Assembly: GCF_004664715.2 (NCBI RefSeq)
Contig: NC_051073.1
Span: 65,423,436 to 65,487,435, forward strand
Reading direction: 5' to 3'
DNA: 64,000 bases
Source: Peromyscus leucopus
Taxonomy: Eukaryota; Chordata; Mammalia; Rodentia; Cricetidae
Made by a program: the position numbers and the translations under genes. Shown in pieces: positions 1 through 10,649 of the stretch; position 1 is the stretch's first letter, and each line of letters starts with the position of its first letter. The notes beneath the pieces were generated by a model. It searched no databases. It worked only from the letters and a program-made list of their open reading frames with translations, and was not told the origin of the DNA.

Positions 1-19
1 GAAAGAGGACAAATGGGGA

Positions 20-359
20 CCATGGTGGCTTGAAAGAAAATGGCCCCCAAAGGGAGTGGCACTACTAGGAGGTGTGGCCTTGTTGAATTAGGTGTGGCCT
101 TGTTGGAGGAAGTGTGTCACTGTGGAGGCGGGCTTTAAGATCTCTTTTGCTCAAGCTTCTCTCAATATGATAGTTGACTTCCTGTTGCCTGCAAGATGTT
201 GGTCTCTCAGCTCAAGCACCATGTCTGCCTGCATGCCGCCATGTTCCCCGCCATGATGGCAATGGACTGAACCTCTGAACAGTAAGGGAGCCGTCTCAAT
301 TAAGAGTTGCCGTGGTCATGGTGTCTCTCCACAGCAATAAAAACTTTAACTAAGACAGG
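20..359 (-). mobile_element. Rodent interspersed repeat (family unnamed)
   Basis: The segment carries 'ggccttgttggaggaagtgt' and ends in 'actttaactaagacagga'. These are reverse complements of motifs in the repeat at 5,543-6,275, so both are one family in opposite orientation. It is non-coding. The family name is not assigned. Confidence 0.6.
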
Positions 360-461
360 AACAAAGAGGATAGTAGAGGCCAATTCTGTAGGACCTGTGG
401 TTCACACTGAGAAGTTCAAACCTTACAGTAATTATACAGTCAATGAAAAAAAAGTACGTGA

Positions 462-528
462 GCTGGGTGTGTAGCTGAGTGGAAGAGTTTACCTAGCATG
501 TAGGAGGTCCTAGGTAAGGATCCCCAGC

Positions 529-531
<3 letters not shown>
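462..531 (+). mobile_element. ID SINE
   Basis: A tRNA-like head ('gctgggtgtgtagctgagtg') runs to 'ggatccccagcaaaa', the usual ID body of about 70 bases. It is followed directly by a CA microsatellite grown from its tail. Confidence 0.8.
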
Positions 532-606
<75 letters not shown>

Positions 607-615
607 GACAGAGAG
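531..615. repeat. (CA)n then (CAGA)n microsatellite
   Basis: About 43 bases of CA dinucleotides pass into a CAGA tetranucleotide run. Cys/Val-rich reading frames across it are artefacts. Confidence 0.95.
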
Positions 616-1302
616 CAAGTTCTGGAAGTCTAATAGCAGAACATGGGTAGGTTTGGTTTCTGGTCACAGAATGTCCCCCTGTTGCTGTGACCTCACTGTA
701 GAAGGTGACAGGACAAGAAGGCAGAAAAGAGCACATCCCCCTGCTGTGATTTGGATTCACCATGGAAACAAAGATCTGGGCATGCGGTGAGGGCTATTCC
801 AGAAGGGACTCAGATGGGAAGACACACGCTAACTGAGGGGGGGGGGGGCAGCATCCCAACTGTGGGGGCAGCATCCCACAGACAGGGGTCTTGGGCGCCA
901 CAGAAGGAAAGAAGGATCTGAGCGACAGTCTCTCTGTATCCGCTGCTGTGAGGCCACGCAAACAGCGTAGCTCTGTGCTCCTGGCACCGAGCTTTCCAAG
1001 CCACGCCAGACTGCAGCCTCAAACTGCGAGCTGAATAAGCCCTTCCGTCCTTAAAGTCCTTAAGTTGCTTGTGTGAGAGATTTTTGTCACCTCAACAGGA
1101 AACGTAATGAACACATCCCTCCAACAACCCATTTTAACAGCATCATTACTCCACTCCTGAGGGCAGAGTTCTCATAACCTCAACGCCTTCCATTAAGCTC
1201 TTCCTCCCAACAGCGTGGCTTTGGGAATTAAATTCCCAACATGTGAGTGTCAGGGGACATATTTAGGTCACAGCAGGTGTACAAAGTCCAAATGTGAAAG
1301 GG
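616..1302. other. Gene-free stretch, decayed repeat DNA
   Basis: No gene is supported. Around 1,030-1,110 the text ('gctgaataagcccttccg' and a following Leu-Cys-Val-like run) resembles the 3' part of an old rodent LTR or MaLR-type repeat. A G-run lies at 837-848. The class is unresolved. Confidence 0.35.
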
Positions 1303-1640
1303 CCTGTTTTAGTTACTCTTCCGTTGCCGAGATTAAAATACCATGATCTAGGCACCCACGTAAGAAGGGGTTCATTTTGACTTAAGGTTCCGGAGAGATA
1401 AGGCTCCATTGAGCTGGGAAGGCACCGCAGCAGGCAGGCAGCGGGAGCAAGGAGCTCAGAGTGCGCATGCTCCAAACCCAAGAAAACAAACCGCCAGGAG
1501 TGCCCAAAGCCCATTCCCAGTGACACGCTTTCCCCAGCGAGGCCATATTTCCTAAACCTCCCCAAACAATGCCAGCAACGGCGGACAAAGTGTCCAAACA
1601 TCTGGGCCCAGAGGAGACACTCATTCAAACCACGACAGAG
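1303..1640 (+). mobile_element. Rodent interspersed repeat, same family as 5,543-6,275
   Basis: Opens 'gttttagttactcttccg' and closes 'cattcaaaccacgacag', with the internal 'cccagtgacacgctttcc' block. The order and motifs match the better copy at 5,543. It is diverged and non-coding. Confidence 0.55.
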
Positions 1641-1917
1641 CCTACGTGCAAGCTGAGGAGTCCGTTTCACTCCTCTGTGCACAATGGGTCACTTCGCTTT
1701 TTCTCAACACGCGACAAGTGATTAAGAGAGCCTGTCTGGAGGTTAATCGGGAGCGAAAGAGATGCAAGGGATCGGTGCTTGATGGAAAGGTCTAACAAAC
1801 CCGCAGTGTTTAAGCTAATGTGACTTTCTTTTTTATGGTGACATAAACTCACTTTATCTTAATGATACCGCGGTGTCCTTGAGAATCTTTTATATACCTT
1901 GTACAAATACAATCAAT
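1641..1917. other. No recognised feature
   Basis: Short unique stretch without splice-site, promoter or repeat signals that I can support. Confidence 0.3.
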
Positions 1918-2066
1918 GGTTCCTGTGATAGCACACACCTGCGATTCCAGCAATTGGGGGGTCGGGGGTGGGAGGGACAGGAGGATCAAGGGTTCAAGGG
2001 CGTTCTCGGCTACATAGCAAGTTCAGGGCCAGCCTGGGCTATTTGAGACCCCGTCTCAAAACCAGA
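1918..2066 (+). mobile_element. B1-like SINE (old, B4/RSINE-type)
   Basis: A 7SL-type layout is visible: '...cacacctgcgattccagca', 'ggaggatcaagggttcaag', 'gagaccccgtctcaaaa'. Divergence is high, so this is an old B1-related copy. Confidence 0.65.
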
Positions 2067-2071
2067 AATCA

Positions 2072-2232
2072 GGAATCAGAGAGATGGTAGGCTCAGCAGA
2101 AAACTGTGTCTGCTGCGAGCCTGACGGTTTGATTTTGATCCAGGCACCCACATCGGGGAGGGAGCGAATCAACCCCCAGGAGTCATCCTCTGACCTCTGT
2201 ACTCACATGCGCACACAAAATAAATAAAAATG
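2072..2232 (+). mobile_element. B3 SINE
   Basis: The tRNA-like head 'gagagatggtaggctcagca' is followed by 'gatccaggcacccacatc' and the tail 'cctctgacctctgtactcac ... aaataaataaaa', the B3 layout. Confidence 0.75.
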
Positions 2233-2655
2233 TAGTATCTTTTTTTAGAAGCATACATATTTATTTGTAACAAAGGAGTTTGTGTACAGTGTTGAAAATC
2301 TACAACTTCTTGTTAAATTCACATTTGCACTCCCCCTTTTTAAACAAACATTTATAATCATTGTTTTATACAGAGATAGATATGTAAAAACAGCATGGAG
2401 TTCAGTGGTCCTTCAGCATTTTCCACTTAAAAAAGCATAGTATCTTTTACAATGAAAAATTAATCCATCAGCCAAGCCATCGAACAATCAGCCAAAAGGC
2501 ATATTGCATTACGTCTAAGACAATTACAAATATCTTAAAACTATTGAAAGGGTAATTTATTAGTTTTGCTTTCTCTCTCTCTCTCTTTTTTGATCAAGGG
2601 CTATTTTATTACCCTTATTAGCTGAAAATAATGACCACCACTTATGTCATCTCCT
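2233..2655. other. AT-rich unique stretch
   Basis: Low-GC sequence with a short CT run near 2,570-2,586. I see no coding or repeat signature. Confidence 0.3.
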
Positions 2656-2659
2656 TAAA

Positions 2660-2970
2660 AACATTTATTTATTTCATTGTTTCATTATTTAATTATATAT
2701 GTGTTCATGGTGACGTGTGTGCAGAGGTCAGGAGACAACCTTCAGGAGTCAGCTCTCTAGTTTTAACATTGTGGGGCCTGAGGATCCAACACGGGTCATC
2801 AGGCTTCAGTGTCACACACATGCACATGTCACACACATGTGGAGATCAGAGAACCTCTTGCAGGTGTCTGTTCTCTACTTCTACCATGTGCATTCCGGAG
2901 ATCACACTCAGTCCATAAGGCTGTGTGGCAAGCGTCTCTACCTGCAGAACCATCTCACTGGCCCTTGTGG
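2660..2970 (-). mobile_element. B3 SINE, antisense, partly duplicated
   Basis: Reading on the minus strand gives the B3 head and tail. The part around 'gaggtcaggagacaacctt' recurs in altered form at 'ggagatcagagaacctct', so two overlapping B3 pieces are present. Confidence 0.65.
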
Positions 2971-3009
2971 CATCTTTTATCGTTGTTGTTTGGTTTTTGG
3001 CTTTTCTTT

Positions 3010-3187
3010 TCTTTTTTTTTTTTTTTTTTTGTTGTTGTTTTTGTTTTTCCAGACAGGGTTTCTCTGTGTAGTACTGGATGTCCTGGAACTCGCTCTGTAG
3101 GCCAGGTTGGTCTTGAACTCACAGAGATCCACCTGCCTCTGCCTCCCAAGTGCTGGGATTAAAGGTGTGCGCCACCACTGCCTGGGT
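3010..3187 (-). mobile_element. B1 SINE, antisense
   Basis: Poly-T leads into 'gacagggtttctctgtgtag', then 'caagtgctgggattaaaggt' and 'gccaccactgcctgg'. It is full length. Confidence 0.9.
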
Positions 3188-3607
3188 GTCTCTTCTTTTA
3201 AATATGTTCTCAGCAAACACTTAGTATTTCTCATTTTGTATCTCTTCTAGCAAACGCAGTAGCTTTTCTCTGTTAGGTTAGGGACCCGTGAGAGAACCTG
3301 CCTAAGGTCATGATCAGCGTCTCATCTGAGAATGCATTCTTGAGTGCATGCACACATGCACACATCTACAGTTCTTTCGTGCAACTCCAGGAGTTTGCAG
3401 GCTATTGAAATGTGTACCTCCTAGGTTAAGAACCACCGTCCTTATGTCTAGTAGGTAAGTACTATCTGTAGGCCAGTGGGGAATTAAGACAAAACCCTAT
3501 TGCGTCTACATTATGGAAGGAAAGGGAGAGGAGGCATGAAATAAATTTCAATAGAGAATTTATGAATTTTTGAATGGTACAAATGGGAAGAATAAAATAA
3601 CAGACTG
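3188..3607. other. No recognised feature
   Basis: Unique or strongly decayed sequence. No exon or promoter is supported. Confidence 0.3.
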
Positions 3608-3740
3608 GGCTGGCCATGGTGGTACATGCCTTCAATCTCAGCACTCTGTAGACAGAAGTATGCAGATCTCTATGAGTTTGAGGTTAGCCTGATCTACACA
3701 GTGAATTCCAATCCAGGCCAGGCAGGAGCCTATGTTAAAT
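3608..3740 (+). mobile_element. B1 SINE
   Basis: 'ggctggccatggtggtacat', 'aatctcagcactctgtag' and 'gagtttgaggttagcctg' follow the B1 order. The copy is diverged and has lost its normal 3' end. Confidence 0.75.
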
Positions 3741-4385
3741 AGTAATAAGTAAATAAATAGATGAAAAGAAATAAAAGGCAGGGTGGTAGGAGGGGCAGGT
3801 GAGAACCTTCTTTTTATTCCTGTTGACACAGGAAGAGCAAATTCCCGGCCCCCTACCCGCCTCCAGCTGTCTTACCTCCTGGGCTCTATGCCAGGTGTTC
3901 CCAAGAAAGGCCAAAGTATGTATGCACACACACACCCCCTCAGGAATAAACAGAAGTGGTCACTATGTGCCCGGAACTCCGCCAAGCCTTGCCCAACTGT
4001 TATCTCGAACTCCAACCACCAACATTATTACCAACATCTTGCTGAGAAAATGGAGCGTCAGTCTCTGACTCTGCCTATGTTCACACAGCCAGAGCTGCTG
4101 AGAGCGCGAACTTTAGCCTTTCCTTCTGTTTTTAGTCTACACGGTGCTCTGAGTGGGTTTGCAAACCTGGTGATTTTATATAGTATGTTAAGGAAATGAA
4201 AAAAAGAACAAAGAGAAAAACCCACACAGCCATAGCAGAAATTTCAAACTTGTTCAGTAAATAGATGGAAAAGAGAGAAAAGATTAGAGTCCTTGAAAAA
4301 CTGTCCCAGAATCCTTCAGGGTGTATTCATCCTTTGCTGTTACTCCATATTCAGCCAGACTCCAGGGACGGAGCAATACCCACAT
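3741..4385. other. Unique stretch with a MIR relic
   Basis: At about 4,015-4,125 the text resembles antisense MIR (a 'gagaaaatgga...' block followed by 'gttcacacagccagagctg'). Otherwise no gene or repeat is recognised. Confidence 0.4.

Positions 4386-4418
<33 letters not shown>
4386..4418. repeat. (TG)n microsatellite
   Basis: About 16 uninterrupted TG units. Confidence 0.95.
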
Positions 4419-4421
<3 letters not shown>

Positions 4422-4534
4422 AAATAGGCAGAATTTATTACAGAATAATATTCAACAATGTAAATGTTTGATTGCGTGTCTTTAGTGGTGAAATCTGTGA
4501 GTCAAAAGGTCCGTGAAAGTTGCTAAATAATGTG

Positions 4535-4668
4535 CTGAGGGTATAGGTTAGTTGGTAGGGTGCTTATGTAAGCATGTAGGAAGGCCTGGGTTGGATCTCC
4601 AGCACCACATAAATGAGGTGTGGTGGGGTTTGCCTATTATCTCAGTGGAGAGAGGAAAATCAGAAGTT
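4535..4668 (+). mobile_element. ID/B1 composite SINE
   Basis: ID-like head ('ggttagttggtagggtgctt' to 'ggatctccagcaccac') followed by a degraded B1-like part ('aggtgtggtggggtttgcc'). Such fusions are the B4/RSINE type. Confidence 0.6.
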
Positions 4669-4691
4669 CAAGATTTATGTGTGTGTGAATA

Positions 4692-5080
4692 TTGTCTTAG
4701 AGTTTCTATTGCTGTGACAAAACACCATGACCACAAAGCAGGTTGGGGAGGAAAGGGTTTATTTGGCTTACAGTTCAGCATTGCTGTTCATCACTGAAGG
4801 AAGTCAGGACAGGAACTCAAACAGGGCAGGATCCGGAGGCAGGAGCTGATGCAGAGGTCATGGAGGGAGCTGCTTTCTTCCCATGGCTTGCTCAGCCCAC
4901 CTTCTTATGACCAGCAGCCCAGGGATGGCACCACCCACCATGGGCTGGGCCCTCCCCCATTGATCACTAATTGAGAAAATACCTTACAGCTGGATCTCAG
5001 GGAGGCATTTCCTCAACTGAGGCTCCTTCCTCTGATGACTCTAGCTTGTGTCCAGTTGACACACAAAACCAGCCAGTACA
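4692..5080 (+). mobile_element. Rodent interspersed repeat (second family)
   Basis: Begins 'gtcttagagtttctattgct', the same kind of 5' end as the repeat at 5,543, but has a different body ('gcagaggtcatggagggagc') and ends 'gtccagttgacacacaaaac'. I recognise it as a common rodent repeat but not by name. Confidence 0.6.
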
Positions 5081-5542
5081 AATATATACAATAATATATT
5101 TATATAAATAGATATATGAGATGTATTATATATGTATGAGACAGGGGCTCATCTATCCTAGCCTAGCCTTGAAGTCCCTATATAACCAAGGAGATATAGA
5201 TACAATGTTCAATATTACCACATACATTTCCCAAAAATTTACTTTCTGTTATATAATGAATTGCATCCATGTACTTTGCGTACTACATTACATTGCGTTA
5301 ATGTACTAAATAGTACATTACATATTACAGAGTATGGAGGGTTCAGGAGCAAGAAGCTGAGAAGGGTTGATGTCAGCCTCTATAGGAGGAGCCTGCCTGG
5401 ACATGCTGGCATCAGAGAACCTCTCCTACGGACAGTCTGTCCTACCCTGAGTGTACAGCCCATGGGAATCACTGTCTTTTGTGGATTGCAGGCAATGGCA
5501 TGTAAAACCAAAATCAGTCCCTTGAGTTACAGTTGAATGGCG
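5081..5542. other. AT-rich and unique sequence
   Basis: A B1-like antisense scrap may lie at 5,138-5,195. The rest, including 5,336-5,540, shows no supported feature. Confidence 0.3.
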
Positions 5543-5566
5543 TCTTAGGGTTTCTATTGACCATGG

Positions 5567-5569
<3 letters not shown>

Positions 5570-5599
<30 letters not shown>

Positions 5600-5745
5600 T
5601 TTTTTGAGACAGGATTTCTCGGTGTAGTTTTGGTGGCTGTCCTGGATCTCGCTCTGTAGAGCAGGCTGGCCTAGAACTCACAGAGATCCACCTGGCTCTG
5701 CCTCCCAAGTGCTGGGATTAAAGTCGTGTGCCACCACGGCATGGC
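5570..5745 (-). mobile_element. B1 SINE, antisense, nested
   Basis: A 30-base poly-T leads 'gagacaggatttctcggtgt' and ends 'gtgtgccaccacggcatgg'. It interrupts the surrounding repeat. Confidence 0.9.
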
Positions 5746-6035
5746 TTAACCACGGCATCTCTTTAAAAAAAAAAAAACCAAAAAAACATTCCATTGAGGA
5801 AGCTCACTTGCAGTTTTAGAGGTTCAGTCCATTATCATCATAGCAGAGAGCATGGCTGCATGCAGGCAGATGTGGTGCTGTAGGAGGAGCTGAGAGTCCT
5901 ACATCTTACAGTCAACAGGAAGTCAACTTAGACACTGGACAGTATCCTGAGCATAGGAAACCTCATAGCCCACCCCCACAGTGACACACTTCCTCCAACA
6001 AGGCCATACCTATTCCAACAAAGCCATAACTCCTA

Positions 6036-6197
6036 CGCGCGGGCGGTGGTGTTGCACGCCTTTAATCCCAGCACTCGGGAGGCAGAGCCAGGCGGATCTC
6101 TGTGAGTTCGAGGCCAGCCTGGGCTACCAAGTGAGTCCCAGGAAAGGTGCAAAGCTACACAGAGAAACCCTGTCTCGAAAAACCAAAAAAAAAAAAA
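6036..6197 (+). mobile_element. B1 SINE with target duplication, nested
   Basis: Full-length young B1 with the 'gagtcccaggaaaggtgc' variant. The host text 'aagccataactccta' is present on both sides (6,021-6,035 and 6,198-6,212), a 15-base target duplication. Confidence 0.95.
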
Positions 6198-6275
6198 AAG
6201 CCATAACTCCTAATAGTACAACTCCCTATGAGATTATGGGGCCAATTACCTTCAAACCAGCACATGTGGAGAATA

Positions 6276-6857
6276 ACATAACATAAGCAGCGATTTACTG
6301 CTGTTGGATTTCAGTGCAGGAGACGGCTCTACAGTTGGAGGAGATGCTTTAGATCAGAGGGGCCACCTCCCTTTCCTTGGAAAGGTAAGTGTTCCCACTC
6401 TGCCTGGCACTACACTCTCGGATTCAGATGATGTGGGCAATCTGGAGAGCCTGCTCAGCAGAACAAGTCGTTTCTGTGTCTGGTGTCTCCCTGCAGCAAA
6501 GGTGGCCCATTTACTGCCCATGATGCCTGTTACCTGTAACTCTGCCCATCTAGTTTACAGCCTTGTGCCTATAAACCCAGGGCACCATCTCTGCGACTTC
6601 TTCTACCCTGCCTGCCTTGGATTGTTTCCAAGTGGAGAGAGAGAGCTTTGCATATAAGGTTATGTGCATTCTGAAGTCAGGGGTCCTGTCTGCTTCCCAC
6701 TCAACAGCTAGCAGGACTGGATAGAAAAGGGTGACATGGGAGGTTTCGTGAGCATTTACGGACAAGGGTGTCATGACGCCCTTTATAAAGGGCAAGTTCA
6801 AACATAGTTATTGTTATGAGAGAAGACACTTGGTAAATATTTAACAAATGATCAAAC
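6276..6857. other. Unique stretch with an exon-like segment
   Basis: Apart from the exon-like piece at 6,315-6,384 (listed separately) no repeat or gene is recognised. Confidence 0.35.
6315..6384 (+). other. Exon-like segment between good splice sites
   Basis: The acceptor 'ctgctgttggatttcag' precedes and the donor 'AAAG|gtaagtg' follows a 70-base interval that is open in two plus-strand frames; one frame reads AGDGSTVGGDALDQRG. No protein match is recognised and no flanking exon is visible, so it may be chance or a non-coding exon. Confidence 0.25.
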
Positions 6858-6990
6858 ATCCAGGTGTGGTGGTGGCACATGCCTGTAAACCCAGCCCTGG
6901 GCAGGCAGAGGGTGGGGGAGGATTGCCAGGCAGTTCTAAGCCAGTCCGAGCTGCAGAGGAACATCTTTTCTTAAAAAGCCAAAGCAAAGC
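6858..6990 (+). mobile_element. Old B1-like SINE
   Basis: 'ccaggtgtggtggtggcaca' and 'gcctgtaaacccagccctgg' follow the B1 5' order. The A-rich end is 'agccaaagcaaagc'. Diverged. Confidence 0.65.
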
Positions 6991-7657
6991 AAACCCAACA
7001 AAAAACCCAAACGATTCACAAGCACATGAAGAAATAAATACGGTGGGAATAAGTATGCCGGGAGTTTGTGGGGGCAAGCACTGAGGAAGGACATTTGGAG
7101 AATGGGGTCATCTGGAGAGGTTGGCCATCGGGAGTGGGGACCGTTCTAGGAAGAGAATGTGTCATTGGTTCAGCAATGAGCACTGTTTATCTGTGGCTAC
7201 ATCCTGGTCACCTACAAGGAAGCTGTGAAGAGTAAGGTCCAAAGGTAACTAAGTGACAGTTTACAGGATCTGCTGTTAATTCTCTCTGGAATCTGAGCCA
7301 AGAGCTTTGCTTGGGTAACTTTGTATTATCCTCTTCCTCTTCCTCCAGACAGTCCCAGGAAGTGGCCACCCTTTTAACTATCATTCTTGACTAATAGATG
7401 AGGAAATTGAGACACCACAAGGTTAATTAACTTACCTGCAGGGTAGAGAGAGCCACGACACTCAGTCCTTCCTGCCAAACTAAGAATCTGAGCTCTGACC
7501 GGCAGAGCAGAGGACACCGTGATGGGGATGCTTCAGAGAAAGGCTCTGTGGGAAAGTAGGAGTTTGGCCATTCTTGGTGTTAGCCAGGACCATGCCATTT
7601 TATACAATGCCTCCATGTTGGTTTAATGAGGCTGATTCCCAGAAAGAAAGTAATTTG
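6991..7657. other. Unique stretch with antisense MIR
   Basis: At about 7,370-7,500 an antisense MIR is readable ('tagatgaggaaattgagaca' then 'ttaattaacttacctgca'). The rest has no supported feature. Confidence 0.5.
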
Positions 7658-7788
7658 GGGCCGTGGTGGTGCACACCTTTTAATCGCAGCATTTGGGAGG
7701 CAGAGGCAGGCAGATCTCTGAGTTTGAGGCCAGCCTGGTCTACAGAATGAGTTCTAGGACAGCCAGGGCTACACAACCCTGTCTTAAA
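7658..7788 (+). mobile_element. B1 SINE
   Basis: Clear B1 body ('ggcagaggcaggcagatctc', 'aggccagcctggtctacag') whose tail has expanded into the following purine repeat. Confidence 0.9.
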
Positions 7789-7789
7789 G

Positions 7790-7835
<46 letters not shown>

Positions 7836-7911
7836 GAAGGAAGGAAGGAAGGAAGGAAGGAAGGAAGGAAGGAAGGAAGGAAGGAAGGAAGGAAGGAAGG
7901 AAGGAAGGAAA
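7789..7911. repeat. (GAAA)n(GGAA)n purine tract
   Basis: About 46 bases of GAAA units pass into about 77 bases of GGAA units, all purine on the plus strand. It arises from the tail of the adjacent B1. Confidence 0.95.
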
Positions 7912-8254
7912 ATCGTTTCCAAACCTTAAGTACCTTGTTTCTGTAGATTTTGTCCTCCCAGGCCTATCAGTCTCAGGAATGGCTAGTCACCAGAGATGTT
8001 GAATAATCATCTGACATTCCTAACTCAACAGTCCCCCGTTAGCCCTAGCAAAGGTCAATCTAGGCCAAAATAAGGAATCTTCTCCTGCCCTGTCGACGGC
8101 AGTCTGTAAGCCGACTCTGGGCTTGCCGCCGTCTGGAGTCTGGAGATCTCCCCTCCTCCGCTCTTTCCAGAACTGAAACTTCACGGTTGTCAAGCAGCTT
8201 GTTTCCTTGTCTGTCTTTTCTTTCACTGACCGCCTACCTGACATTTTAAAATCC
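7912..8254. other. No recognised feature
   Basis: Unique sequence. Reading frames here show no protein family I can name. Confidence 0.3.
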
Positions 8255-8405
8255 CAGTTCTGAGTTGTCGAGGAACCTGGCCAGTAGGTAAAGGTGCTTC
8301 CTTCTTGCATAGCCTGGCACCCTGAGTTCAATCTCTGGAACCCAGTCAGAGTGGAAGGAGAGAGCTGTCACCTGACCTCTGGACACAGAGAGACACAATA
8401 ATGCT
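8255..8405 (+). mobile_element. B3 SINE
   Basis: 'ccagtaggtaaaggtgcttc', 'gagttcaatctctggaaccc' and 'cacctgacctctggacacag' follow the B3 order. Confidence 0.7.
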
Positions 8406-8431
8406 AAGTAAAAATTATACAAGGCCCCTTC

Positions 8432-8950
8432 TGGGGTCAGAGAGATGGCTCAGCAGTAAAGGTACTTGCTGCCAAGCCTGGCCTCCTGAATGCCTTCTAC
8501 AGCACAGGTGTGGGGGCGGGAAGGAGGGAGTTTTGTTTTGTTTTTGTTTGTTTTGTTTTCTAAGACAGGGTTTCTTTGTAGAGCCCAGGCTGTCCTAGAA
8601 CCAGTTCTGTGGACCAGGCTGGCCTCCAACTCACAGAAATCCATCTGCCTCCGACCAATCTTTACTGAACCAACGCCTCCATGACTGTGAGCCAGAATGA
8701 ACCTTTCTGTCTGTAAGTTGACTTATACCAAGTATTTTTGTGGTAATGGAACGCTGGCTAACACCTCTCATCCACTCCTCAGAACGTTCTGGGAGTGCTG
8801 GGATTAAAGGTGTGTGCCACCACAGTCCAGCACTAAGGAGGGATTTGATTCCCACACGTTATCCTCTGACCTCCACACATGCCCATGTGTGAGCATGCAT
8901 GCACACACACAATAAATACATAAATATAAATTAATTAATATAATTAAAAT
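8432..8950 (+). mobile_element. B3 SINE split by a later insertion
   Basis: The B3 head (8,432-8,510, 'gagatggctcagcagtaaag') and B3 tail (8,833-8,950, 'atcctctgacctccacacat') are separated by an antisense B1 block. The two halves make one B3. Confidence 0.65.
8527..8832 (-). mobile_element. B1 SINE, antisense, itself interrupted
   Basis: B1 body at 8,527-8,658 and its end at 8,788-8,832 ('ggagtgctgggattaaaggt') are separated by about 130 bases that include an LTR/MaLR-like scrap ('gtgagccagaatgaaccttt'). Confidence 0.7.
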
Positions 8951-8964
8951 CTCAATTCAGCTTT

Positions 8965-9090
8965 TTTGCTTGCTTTGTGATCTTAGACACATTACTTAAC
9001 TGCTCTGTGCCTCCATTCTCCATCTATAAAATGGAGGCAGGAAAGGCATCCAGCTTATAGAACTTTCCGAGAGGTGGATGAGAGGTGGTA
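8965..9090 (+). mobile_element. MIR SINE relic
   Basis: The MIR core 'cattacttaactgctctgtg' and 'atctataaaatggaggcagg' is well preserved. This is an ancient mammalian element. Confidence 0.7.
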
Positions 9091-9156
9091 GCCAGCTTTC
9101 CCTCGCCATAAAATTACTAGTGATAACCTACAGATAGCAAAGCTTCATTTCGGCTC

Positions 9157-9405
9157 CCAGTTTTAGAGGTGTCCCGTCAGTTGTGATTGGTCTGTGGCAA
9201 CTCCTCACAGTGGGCACAGTGGGCACACATGCAACACAAACCACTCATCTCAAGGAAGAGGCCCACTGTCCCCTGCACAGGCACAACCTCAGTGACTAGC
9301 AGATCTCCCTCTAGGTCCCACCTCGAAAGGTTTCTACCACTTCTCTGTTGTATCCTGGCCTTTAACGCTTGGACCTTGGGGGCCGTTATCCAAACCATGA
9401 ATGGA
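9157..9405 (+). mobile_element. Rodent interspersed repeat fragment
   Basis: 'cagttttagaggtgtcccgt', 'tctaggtcccacctcgaaag' and 'gttatccaaaccatg' follow the order of the repeats at 1,303 and 5,543, as a related or internally deleted copy. Confidence 0.5.
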
Positions 9406-9569
9406 ATGAGATAACATGCATGGGACCTTAGACTTCTGATGGCCACACTGGTGATGTGGTAACTGCTCCTATGATCAATATGTAACCATCTCCCAGACTG
9501 GAGAGAGGGCAGAGGCAGGAAGACCAGCAGGAGGGAGTGACGAAATCAGCATGATGCTTGGCTCATGTG

Positions 9570-9570
<1 letters not shown>

Positions 9571-9610
<40 letters not shown>
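9571..9610. repeat. (CA)n microsatellite
   Basis: About 20 CA units. Confidence 0.95.
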
Positions 9611-9723
9611 CATAATTTATCATGACTTTTAGATTCCCAGTCTTACTAACTAGTAAAGGCTGTTGATGGGAACATGTAAGTTGGAGAGACCGGCAGTTGT
9701 ACATAATTTTTTTACGTTAAAAA

Positions 9724-10055
9724 AGGACAAATACTATAGAATTATATTATATGAAATATATAGAATATACAAATTCATAGAGATAGAAAGATTGGACGTT
9801 ATCTCAAGATAGAGAAGAAAGGAATATAGAGCAATGATTTTCTAAGTACAGAATCTCTGTTTTGTGTAATGGAAAAAAAAAACACAAATGGACAGTAGTA
9901 TCAGAACATAATATCATGAATGTCATAAATCAACACAATTAATGAATATCATAAATATAATTATTGAATGAATACTGTGAATGTAATCCATGAATACCAC
10001 AAATGTCATTAATATTATGAGTGTAATTAATGGATATCATGAAATGTAATTTAAA
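9724..10055 (+). mobile_element. Old L1 3' UTR relic with degenerate tandem
   Basis: 'ggacaaatactatagaatta' and 'caaattcatagagatagaaa' match the 3' end of old mammalian L1 (L1MB-like). From 9,916 the text turns into about six 13-27-base units each starting 'atgaat' or a close variant, apparently grown from the L1 tail. Confidence 0.6.
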
Positions 10056-10147
10056 AAAAAAAGCAAGCTAAACAAAACAACCAACCAAAAAAAAAAAGAA
10101 AGAAAGAAAGTTGGAGAGACCCTACTTTGAGGAAGTCCAACCCACAC

Positions 10148-10290
10148 TTTTGGTGGAGCATGGTGGCACACACATTGTCATCCCAGCACTCAGGAGGTGG
10201 AGGTAGGAGGTTCAGGAATTCAAGGCTACCCTCTGCTACACAGTAAGTTCCAGGTCAGCCTAGATGGCATGAGGACCCACCTCATAAATA
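10148..10290 (+). mobile_element. Old B1-like SINE
   Basis: 'gagcatggtggcacacacat', 'catcccagcactcaggagg' and 'acacagtaagttccaggtc' mark a diverged B1 relative. Confidence 0.7.
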
Positions 10291-10649
10291 GCAGAAACTA
10301 ACTAGCTACCAAAAACAACAGGAACCCTCCACATGTTGGGGAAGAGAGAGTAGAGAGAGGGGGGGCTAAGAGACATAAGATGATTCGGAACTCATTTTTG
10401 GTTTTTGGGGGACCCTGAGTTCTGTCACCAGCTTCCCAGCTCATCTTGGCCAAAGCTTCCTGCCTTATCTGGACCTCAGTTTCTCCACAAGTCCAATGAA
10501 GCATTTTACATTTGACATTCTCTCCCAAGCAAGTGTTCTCCAGGTTCATATAGGGCACTTTAGATGCCCTCCCCCTCCACAGACACACCACAAAGGACCA
10601 TGCTGAAGTCTGGCTCTTAGAACCCCCCCTCTTTTCTTCCTTTGAGTGA
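10291..10649. other. Unique stretch with a plus-strand MIR relic
   Basis: At about 10,415-10,510 the order 'ctggacctcagtttctccac' fits MIR. Nothing else is recognised. Confidence 0.4.

Larger units (their letters stand above)
5543..6275 (+). mobile_element. Rodent interspersed repeat with two nested B1 copies
   Basis: Starts 'gtcttagggtttctattgac', continues after the first B1 with 'cagttttagaggttcagtcc' and 'gtgacacacttcctccaac', and resumes after the second B1 with 'cataactcctaatagtac'. One original element was split twice. Confidence 0.7.
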
